Shown: piece after piece, positions 23,319 to 30,369 of the stretch
How positions within the stretch are numbered: the stretch's first letter is position 1
Layout: each line of letters starts with the position of its first letter
Source of the DNA: Kofleriaceae bacterium
Lineage (GTDB): Bacteria; Myxococcota_A; Polyangia; Haliangiales; Haliangiaceae
Direction: 5' to 3'
Length of the DNA: 64,000 bases
NCBI GenBank assembly: GCA_024762925.1
Contig: JANTGM010000016.1
Coordinates: forward strand, 18,501-82,500
Position numbers and translations under genes: made by a program
The notes under the pieces: generated by a model
What the model saw: the letters and a program-made list of their open reading frames with translations, nothing else
What the model was told of the DNA's origin: nothing
The model's database searches: none

Positions 23319-24440
23319 ATGAAGACTCTTGGACTTTCTCTCCTCGCAACCACACTCCTCGCTGGCGCCTGTGCTGCTCAAGACGACGACTTGGGGTACG
23401 ACGAAGCGCAGCTCGCAACCTATCGCAGCGCACTTCCAACCCGCGCTCGCCTTGAGGCGGGTCAAGCAACCGCCACCACAGCAACACTTCTCGGTGAGCC
23501 AGCGGTGTACCCACATGCCTCCGCCGATGTCATTCTCGGCATCAATGGTACTGTCGGAATCACAGTAGATCTCTTAGACATCATCACTTCGATTCCACCA
23601 ACGGTATACAACAGTGATACCAACGAGTTTTTCTGGGGTCCCTACCAAGACGATGACTTTGGATATGGTGCTGCCTACATTCGCGAGGCGGGCCCCGGCG
23701 CCGACTTCCAATATGAGTACGCATTTCTTCGTGGTGTGAGCAATGACCTCGCGACGCTAACGCCTATCGTCTACGGTGGCGCAACGCCCGACCCATTGAA
23801 TGAAGATCACGGCGTTGGTGTGACTGTTTGGGACATGACGGCAGCGGATGCCTTTGCCGCCGAATTCGATCCGAACTACGATGCTTCCCAAGCCGAGTCG
23901 GGTCGCTTTGCAGCGCTCTTTGCCGCCGGTCCTGATGAAGATGACCCCGAGAGCACGGTCACCGCAGTGGTTGCTGTCTTTCGCGATGCAGTCTTTAAGG
24001 ACAGTGAAGACGACCTTCCCGTAGACCTCGACTACTTTTACGGTCATGTCGAGAATGCGGAGAACACCTTTGATTTCGTAGACATTGAGGGAGACATTGA
24101 TGTCACCGAGCCCACCGATGGCATTGCAGAGCGCATTGGCATCCGCATGGCCTTCGTTGATGGCGGTACAGGTCGAGCCGAGGCAGATGCACTGGGTGGC
24201 AGCCTCGCCAGCGGTCAGTCGTTTCAAGCCATCGAGTGTTGGGATACTTCGCTCAATCAGACTTTCATAAGTGGCAATGTAAGTGAGAACGGCACAAGCA
24301 GCGAAGTGCAATCGCTTGGTGTTCCTGAGGACTGTGGCGATTTCAACATGAGTCTCGACGACCTGGGTGTGCCACGGCTTGAAGACGTGGACGCCGACCT
24401 GCTTGCAGCATTGGACGAAGTTGCATCAAACGGCCTGTAG
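23319..24440 (+). CDS. Acidic secreted lipoprotein of unknown function
   Basis: A 373-residue protein with a lipoprotein-type signal (LSLLATTLLAGAC, Cys ~18). The mature protein is strongly acidic (many DDD/DE runs, such as YQDDDFGYG and DEDDPES) with repeated Thr/Val-rich beta segments, suggesting a beta-rich surface domain. Two Cys residues near the C-terminus (ECWDTS and EDCGDF) could pair. I do not recognise a domain. A clear terminator follows 48 bp after the stop, so it is a single-gene transcript. Confidence 0.85.
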   Translation: MKTLGLSLLATTLLAGACAAQDDDLGYDEAQLATYRSALPTRARLEAGQATATTATLLGEPAVYPHASADVILGINGTVGITVDLLDIITSIPPTVYNSDTNEFFWGPYQDDDFGYGAAYIREAGPGADFQYEYAFLRGVSNDLATLTPIVYGGATPDPLNEDHGVGVTVWDMTAADAFAAEFDPNYDASQAESGRFAALFAAGPDEDDPESTVTAVVAVFRDAVFKDSEDDLPVDLDYFYGHVENAENTFDFVDIEGDIDVTEPTDGIAERIGIRMAFVDGGTGRAEADALGGSLASGQSFQAIECWDTSLNQTFISGNVSENGTSSEVQSLGVPEDCGDFNMSLDDLGVPRLEDVDADLLAALDEVASNGL

Positions 24441-24488
24441 GCCTACTTCGCACCAGCTATAGCAGGTGTACGAGATACGAATGGAAGG

Positions 24489-24517
24489 GGCGCGGCCAAT
24501 CTGGTCGCGCCTTTCTT
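24489..24517 (+). terminator. Rho-independent terminator after the acidic lipoprotein gene
   Basis: GGCGCGGCC (24489-24497) pairs with GGTCGCGCC (24503-24511) around the loop AATCT, followed by TTTCTT. Confidence 0.85.
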
Positions 24518-24566
24518 CGTTCAATAACTGGCCCACAAAGGCCTCGGCGCGGCAAATTCGATAGCG

Positions 24567-24929
24567 ATGGCAAGGGCAACGCACTCACAACCAACCACGG
24601 TTTCCGCTTCTCCGTTCCGAGATCGGCTCAGCAAGGCACAGCCTGAGGTGCTGGTTTGGATTGAACAACACCTCAGCGGTGAGAGTGCGGAAGCGGCAAT
24701 CGAGCTTACCGTGCGCTACTTTGATACCGCTGCACGCTGGGGTGAGCAACTACCTGTTCTCAAGAAAGCGCGGCTCAATATCGAGCTAGCCGATCAGGTC
24801 CCGACCATTGATCCACGAGACCGTTGGATGACCGAGTTGCCCATTCCTGCACAGAGCGGAGATCGGATCGCGATTGGACGCATGCTTCGTGCCGTGGTCG
24901 CGGTGTCCCAGGCAACACTCTTACAATAA
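24567..24929 (+). CDS. Hypothetical protein, 120 aa
   Basis: A 120-residue soluble protein, predicted largely helical: an N-terminal Ser/Thr-rich lead, then RDRLSKAQPEVLVWIEQHL and AIELTVRYFDTAARWGEQL. No signal peptide, no Cys and no recognisable motif. The start ATG 24567 is preceded by an upstream terminator, so it has its own promoter. Its coding status rests on codon pattern and length only. Confidence 0.6.
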   Translation: MARATHSQPTTVSASPFRDRLSKAQPEVLVWIEQHLSGESAEAAIELTVRYFDTAARWGEQLPVLKKARLNIELADQVPTIDPRDRWMTELPIPAQSGDRIAIGRMLRAVVAVSQATLLQ

Positions 24930-24981
24930 CGGGCCGACTCGAGCGATGGGGCAACCCGCTAAGCAAATCTCTTAGAGGCGC

Positions 24982-25974
24982 CTATTGAACGCCAGCCGAT
25001 CCAGAGACACTGGCACTCACTTTGATGCTCACGTCGATACGTGCAGAGATCTGGGCTGAGGCAGCGACGGCTGCAGCGAGTTGTGCTCCCACACAAATGC
25101 TCTGCGCCCCAAGGTCGGAGACGAGCTTGCCGCTTGCACCTGCCAAGGCAACTGCTGTCTTGCTCCAGTGGACGAAGGCCTTGGCGACGAGCTTTGCCTC
25201 TGCTGCCGCCTTTAGAAGCACAGGCATGCCAATCTCGATGGCCTTAACAGCTCGGTCCAAGCGACTAGCATCCACGACCGTTACGTTCTCGGTGACAACA
25301 ACAACTTTTGGCTCCGTGCAGGTTGTTCGAAGGTCTGCTCGAATCTCGGCCGATGCTTTGCACTCCGCTGATGCATCAACGGTGGCGCCGCCTTGGCAAG
25401 ACCCGCTGCAGCTCCCCTGGCATGTGCCTTCACACGTGCCTGCGCAGCTTCCATCGGCGGCAGTTGCAGAACACTGCCCATCACACTGCCCATTGCATGT
25501 GGCGCCGCAGTAGCCATCGCAGTGAATGCTCACATCTGCGCTCACACTCGCTTCACACTCAGCCGCTACCTCGGCTGCGAAGTCAAGTTCGGTTGTGCAA
25601 ACTGCGGGCTCAGTGCGCGTTACCAATCGCTGCTCTTGGCTAACTGAAACTTCGAGGCTCGCCTCGATCTCCTTTGCGACTCGATCACAGAGGGTGGCGG
25701 TGTCACCATCGGTGGCAATCTGCAGTTCAGTTGCCATGCGCGCACAGGCTTCGCGCACAGTGGCTTCAAGCTTGATGGAACCGCGATCCAATTCGGCCGA
25801 CGCCGTCAAGAATGCGTGCACCTTCCGTCCAACGTCGGTGGTGTTTAGCTGCCCACAGGCGGCAGGGTTCACACCACTGGCTCTCGCTGGCCCTCCGGCC
25901 GAGTTTGGCGGTGGGGTAGGACAGCCCGCGAAAACGAGAAGTAGAAGAGGAATGACGAATCGGCCGATACTCAT
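24982..25974 (-). CDS. Lipoprotein with CxGxC repeat
   Basis: A 330-residue lipoprotein (signal VIPLLLLVFAGC). The middle (~150-215) holds a Cys/Gly repeat: CDGYCGATCNGQCDGQC, then CAGTCEGTCQGSCSGSC; about 12 Cys in 45 residues. It is flanked by Ala-rich helical regions with many Ser/Val. Proteins of this pattern occur in Myxococcota but have no assigned function; the repeat may bind metal or form a disulphide rod. Start ATG 25974 gives a proper signal; a longer frame to 26010 does not. It is divergent from a PLD-like lipoprotein gene, with starts 18 bp apart. Confidence 0.88.
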   Translation of the reverse strand: MSIGRFVIPLLLLVFAGCPTPPPNSAGGPARASGVNPAACGQLNTTDVGRKVHAFLTASAELDRGSIKLEATVREACARMATELQIATDGDTATLCDRVAKEIEASLEVSVSQEQRLVTRTEPAVCTTELDFAAEVAAECEASVSADVSIHCDGYCGATCNGQCDGQCSATAADGSCAGTCEGTCQGSCSGSCQGGATVDASAECKASAEIRADLRTTCTEPKVVVVTENVTVVDASRLDRAVKAIEIGMPVLLKAAAEAKLVAKAFVHWSKTAVALAGASGKLVSDLGAQSICVGAQLAAAVAASAQISARIDVSIKVSASVSGSAGVQ

Positions 25975-25992
25975 GACAGCAAGGGTATACTG

Positions 25993-27492
25993 GTGCGTGT
26001 GAACGTCCATCGCTCTGCCCTCCTCTTTGCTGTTGTCGTTTCGTTATTGTCTCCTGCCTGCGGGCCGTCTGCGATCCCGGGGGTTCCGAAAGCAACCGAT
26101 AGCAAGGGTTGGTATGAGGCCCATCGGCTGGAGCGTCTTCTCGACAAAGAGACTTCCTCCGAAGTGATGGGAGGCAACTCGATCGATCTCCTGATCAATG
26201 GCGAAGCGGCCTTTGCCAGACGCTACGAGAATCTCGAAACCGCGACCTTTGTTCTCGTAAAGACCTTCATCTGGACCGACGATGCTGCGGGTCGGAAGAT
26301 GGCAGATACGATTGCAGAACGGGCACGGGCCGGCATTCCCGTGATTGTTCAATACGATGTCAAGGGCAACATCGGCAGTGTTGCGGATGTACAAGATATG
26401 CTTTCCCGGGCCAGCACCGCACATCCCGTGGGCGAACCAAAGGTAATCGCGGATATGCGAGCTGCAGGCGTCACCATTGTCGCAACCAACTCTCCAGGTC
26501 GCCCCATGGAACTCAAGGAATGGGTCGAGAACTCTAAGCGGTTCTTTCACAGCCCCGGCGAAGCTGTCTTGCGGTCCTTGGAATCACTAGTGCTCTTTGA
26601 TCATGTCGACCATGACAAATATTTCGTGACCGGCCATGAAGGTGGGGAAGTGCGGGCGATTCTCGGAGGTTTGAATATCGCCTCCGAGTACGCGTTTGGA
26701 GGCATTCCCAATGTCAAAGATCCGGAAACAGGCCGGGGTGGTTGGCGTGATACTGATATCGAGATTCAAGGTCCCACAGCGCTGTTGGTGGTTGATGAGT
26801 TTTTTGAGGACATTGGGCGACACCAAGGTGAGCCTGCATCAAAGCCGCTTCGGACGGCAATCTACGAGCGCATTGATGCCACAATCCACGCAGGTGATGT
26901 CAACCTGCGTCTCGTCACCAACAATCCCCTCTTCGGCGAGCGGGAGCACATGGATCGAGTGTTTCGAATCCTTATCCAGGCAACCCCAAAGAAAGAACAC
27001 ATATTTTTCTCGACGCCGTATTTCGCGCCATCCAAAGAACTGCGCAAGGCCATGCATGACCACATGGACAGCGGCGGAACGATTTCTGTTCTTACGAACT
27101 CTTCTGATTCGAGTGATATCACCGTCATTACAGACGCTGGGCGCTACAGTGCACGCGAGCTGATGAAGACCGATCGGTTTGTGCTCTATGAGCGCAAGCC
27201 AAGGCCAGATCTGGGAGAGCAAATGCTGCACCAGAAGGTAGCGAGCTTTGGCACTCATGGCCCCATGGCGATCGGGTCTGCAAATCTGGATGCACAGAGC
27301 TTTGTGCACAACGGGGAGGCTGTGGTCGTTGTGCAAGACGAGAAACTGCGAAAAGACTTCGATGCCATGGTTGCAGTTGATATTGATCCTTCGAGAGCGC
27401 GGCGCATTCCCCGTAGCGAACTGAACGCTCCAAGCATGCTAGAGCGACTGCGTCAGTTCTCGGCTGGAGAACTCGCTTGGTACTGGTTATAG
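25993..27492 (+). CDS. Phospholipase D-like lipoprotein
   Basis: A 499-residue protein with a lipoprotein-like signal (VVVSLLSPAC). Two PLD halves are recognisable: HVDHDKYFVTG followed by ILGGLNIAS, and MLHQKVASFG followed by AIGSANLD. Canonical PLDs have HxK(x)4D; both motifs here keep His and Lys but have Gly at the Asp position. Relatives include cardiolipin synthases, which make cardiolipin from two phosphatidylglycerols. Periplasmic placement and missing Asp make a different substrate, or weak activity, possible. GTG 25993 or GTG 25999 is the start; TATACT lies directly upstream. Confidence 0.85.
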   Translation: MRVNVHRSALLFAVVVSLLSPACGPSAIPGVPKATDSKGWYEAHRLERLLDKETSSEVMGGNSIDLLINGEAAFARRYENLETATFVLVKTFIWTDDAAGRKMADTIAERARAGIPVIVQYDVKGNIGSVADVQDMLSRASTAHPVGEPKVIADMRAAGVTIVATNSPGRPMELKEWVENSKRFFHSPGEAVLRSLESLVLFDHVDHDKYFVTGHEGGEVRAILGGLNIASEYAFGGIPNVKDPETGRGGWRDTDIEIQGPTALLVVDEFFEDIGRHQGEPASKPLRTAIYERIDATIHAGDVNLRLVTNNPLFGEREHMDRVFRILIQATPKKEHIFFSTPYFAPSKELRKAMHDHMDSGGTISVLTNSSDSSDITVITDAGRYSARELMKTDRFVLYERKPRPDLGEQMLHQKVASFGTHGPMAIGSANLDAQSFVHNGEAVVVVQDEKLRKDFDAMVAVDIDPSRARRIPRSELNAPSMLERLRQFSAGELAWYWL

Positions 27493-27540
27493 GAGCGTGC
27501 TGTAGCAGTCGCAATTGCCGTGGTGGTACGGTTCCCCGCG

Positions 27541-28803
27541 ATGAAGCTCGGCGAAATGCTTGTACGTGACGGGCGATTAACAACAGAACAACTCGATCAA
27601 TCCATTGCCAAACAACGTGCCGTTGGTGGGCGTCTCGGAACCGTAATGGTGGAGTTGGGTTTTATCGACCTTGACACGCTCACGCTCTTCTTGGGAGTTG
27701 AGCTCAGCACACCGATCGCCACACGGGCAGCCCTTGAGAAGGCCAAGAAGCGGGCGGTGCGTATTCTGAAACCGGATGAAGCGGCTCACTACCGATGTGT
27801 GCCTCTGCTCATCCAAGAACGACAGGTCATCGCTGCGATCGACGACCCGCATGACATGGAGTCTCTCGACGAGCTTCTGCGCATCACAGGGTATCGGGTT
27901 GTGCCACGCGTGGCTCCCGAAGTGCGTATTCACAAGTACCTTGAGCGCTACTATGGAGTGGAGTGTAATCCTAGATTTGCGAAAATCTCTGATTTCCCGA
28001 TGAAAGGGGAGAGCCAAGCTGCTGCGCCTGCGAGACCACTTCCTGGCTTGCCAAAGATGACGGAGAGCCCCGTAATAGCGCCAACGCAGGCACCTCCCCT
28101 GCGCACTATTGACGACGAATCTGCAACTCCCTCGGTGGGCGAAGCCGATGCAAGCCACGGCGATGATTCGTTTGATGAGATTGAACTCGAGGCAGCGGAC
28201 CTGCTCTTTGAGCTCGACAATGACGAAGAAGAAGCAGCGCCCGCTCCGATTTCCGATAGCTTTGCAGATGAGCAGGCGGCCACGGTCGTTGCACCTGCTC
28301 CCACCCACGAGGAGTATCGCGCCATCTCGGTTGCGGACACGATGGCAGCGATGGAGGAGGCGAGTGGGCGCAACGAAATCGCGAAAGCACTCATGGCCTA
28401 CGCGAGTGGCGTCTTTGATGTGGCAGCACTGTGCATTGTTCGCGACAACATGGCCTTCGGTTGGAAGGCTCATGGGGCAGAGCTTGACCGCAAACGCATT
28501 GAAACGCTGCTCATTCCGCTAGACAAACCTTCGATGTTCGCAAAGGCGATTGCCAGTGAGGACAAGACGTTTCACGGTGCGCCATTCCCAGCGACGCTGC
28601 ACAAATACCTCTTCAAGGTCTTGTGTTGCGGCAAGCCGGAGTCTGTTGTGGTCCGCGCGATTTGCATTGGAAACCGCATCGTCAACGTCTTCTATGGGCA
28701 TCTAGCCTCAGCTGACGCTTCGCTAGAGGAACAGCTTGCAGGCATTCAAGAAGTTTGCGACGCGGCAAAGAACGCTTACGTTCGAATGATCACAAATGCG
28801 TAA
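27541..28803 (+). CDS. Isolated GspE/MshE N-terminal (MshEN) domain protein
   Basis: A 420-residue protein whose first ~150 residues are a type II secretion ATPase N-terminal domain: MKLGEMLVRDGRLTTEQLDQ, GGRLGTVMVELGFID, and RVAPEVRIHKYLERYY. This domain binds c-di-GMP in some relatives. There is no ATPase domain: after an acidic Ala/Glu/Asp-rich linker (~150-290) the C-terminal ~130 residues form a GAF-like or roadblock-like mixed alpha/beta region with no motif I can name. ATG 27541 fits the family start. It may be a c-di-GMP receptor or scaffold. It follows the PLD-like gene by 48 bp. Confidence 0.85.
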   Translation: MKLGEMLVRDGRLTTEQLDQSIAKQRAVGGRLGTVMVELGFIDLDTLTLFLGVELSTPIATRAALEKAKKRAVRILKPDEAAHYRCVPLLIQERQVIAAIDDPHDMESLDELLRITGYRVVPRVAPEVRIHKYLERYYGVECNPRFAKISDFPMKGESQAAAPARPLPGLPKMTESPVIAPTQAPPLRTIDDESATPSVGEADASHGDDSFDEIELEAADLLFELDNDEEEAAPAPISDSFADEQAATVVAPAPTHEEYRAISVADTMAAMEEASGRNEIAKALMAYASGVFDVAALCIVRDNMAFGWKAHGAELDRKRIETLLIPLDKPSMFAKAIASEDKTFHGAPFPATLHKYLFKVLCCGKPESVVVRAICIGNRIVNVFYGHLASADASLEEQLAGIQEVCDAAKNAYVRMITNA

Positions 28804-28921
28804 TCGGCCGCAGGCTCGTCGGTCGGCAAGCCGGAGGGAGAGTGTGCCCTCGAAAAACTCAGATGTCGCAGTGTCCGTCGTACGAGATGACCATAGTACA
28901 GCTTGGCTGGAAAGGTTGCCG

Positions 28922-30199
28922 CTAGCGACCAAACCACTTGCCAGGCATGCTCTCAGTGAGTAGCGCTGCAAGACTGATGATGCGCACACCGGTGTCTTTT
29001 GCAAGGTCTTCAGCGAAGCTTGAGTGCTCGGAGACTCTCGCAAAGGATCTCGTTTGCTCATACATACGCTGCACCGATAGAGCGCTGCGGATGTTTGTCG
29101 CGTCGTTACTCGAGCCCAGCACAAAAGCAGGTGTATGGCTTTGGAGAGCAAAGCGCTGCTCAATTTCCTTCCAAGTGCTAGGGCTCGCGAGGTCCGATGA
29201 AATTAGGAAGTGTTCGTAGTGATCTTCTCGGAAGCCAACTTGCTCCTCGAATAGCGCCGCCATTGCATCGATCTGTGGGTCAATAATGATCACTTTGTTG
29301 AAGCGCTCGCCGGCGTGCTCTTGCAGTTCTCCCAGCACCGTTTGTCCAAAACGGCCGAAGCCACCGAGCACTACGATGTCGTCTTCAACTGTGTGATGAA
29401 ACCACTCGAGAAGCTCGGTGTGAACGAGGTGAGTTGCTGCAATGTGAAAGGTGTTGAAGGTCGTGCACTCACGAGCCACACGGGTCGCGTCGACAGCCCG
29501 CAAGAGTGATAAGTCCGACACGTGCACGATGATGTTTTCGCCAAGCGCTGGAACTCTAGCCAAAACTCGGGTGGCCAAATCCAGATTGAGAAAGTCGTCA
29601 CTCGTTGCGACAACAACTCTTTTCGCCTTTTCGAGCCGCAGGCGGTCTAAGAAAATGTCTGACTGTACGTCGCCGTGTACATAAATTGGCCCACCTTCGC
29701 TCAACACCGCGCTGCCCTCGACGACATCGCGCTCAGGCTCCACCACAATGATCGACGCACCTGGATCTAGCATCCGCAGCCGGTTCAAGTAGATTTCGCC
29801 GATGCTTCCAGAACCAACGATGACGGTGTGATTGCGGATTTTTCGAAAGTGCCAGTGCCCGGGGGCGATCGTCTTCAGTAGCGTCTCAACAACGGTAAGT
29901 CCCGTAATGGCTGGCGCCCCAAAGTACGCAAACCACATGAGCATGCGCGCAAATGTGGTGCCAGACGTTGGCTCACCGAGGTCGAGTCCGCCAAGCACAA
30001 AGAGACCTATCGTGTCATAAAAACGAAGCATCCAACTTGAGTCCACGGTGCCTGGTCGCTCAGAAAACTCGACTCCCATTTCGAGCGAGACGAGGGCACA
30101 AGCACTCACAAGAAGCACGAGTGCACCTTTCCATATGGGGCTGCGAAATCGGTTCAGTTGTCTGACCTTCTTAAAGTCGGGAGTTCGCACAGTTGGCAC
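28922..30199 (-). CDS. Membrane protein with two RCK/TrkA-N NAD-binding domains, no K+ filter
   Basis: A 425-residue protein. Two or three N-terminal hydrophobic segments (WKGALVLLVSACALVSL, MLMWFAYFGAPAITGLTVVE) surround FVLGGLDLGEPTSG, where a channel would have its filter; TVGYG is not present. Two RCK-N domains follow: VIVGSGSIGEIYLNRL (~130), with EPERDVVEGS, and VVLGGFGRFGQTVLGEL (~280). It resembles double-RCK subunits of ion channels or transport regulators. Starts GTG 30199 or GTG 30190. It is divergent from the J-PilZ-Hsp70 gene with overlapping potential starts. Confidence 0.82.
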   Translation of the reverse strand: MPTVRTPDFKKVRQLNRFRSPIWKGALVLLVSACALVSLEMGVEFSERPGTVDSSWMLRFYDTIGLFVLGGLDLGEPTSGTTFARMLMWFAYFGAPAITGLTVVETLLKTIAPGHWHFRKIRNHTVIVGSGSIGEIYLNRLRMLDPGASIIVVEPERDVVEGSAVLSEGGPIYVHGDVQSDIFLDRLRLEKAKRVVVATSDDFLNLDLATRVLARVPALGENIIVHVSDLSLLRAVDATRVARECTTFNTFHIAATHLVHTELLEWFHHTVEDDIVVLGGFGRFGQTVLGELQEHAGERFNKVIIIDPQIDAMAALFEEQVGFREDHYEHFLISSDLASPSTWKEIEQRFALQSHTPAFVLGSSNDATNIRSALSVQRMYEQTRSFARVSEHSSFAEDLAKDTGVRIISLAALLTESMPGKWFGR

Positions 30200-30369
30200 A
30201 GTATACTGCGCGTCTCAGGTTTTGCTTGACAGCAACTCGCCTCTACCCAGAAGGGGCTTGGCTTCCTATACTAGTTCTACAGGTGGCGAACGAAAGCGAA
30301 GTATCCAAGACACTGCTCTTGGTTAAGCAAAAAGCCGACGCGAGCGCTGCAAAGCTCGGAGGCTTAAGC

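Noticed and set aside
30226..30272. TTGACA and TATACT as one promoter for the J-PilZ-Hsp70 gene
   Set aside because: The spacing is 35 bases, far from 16-18.
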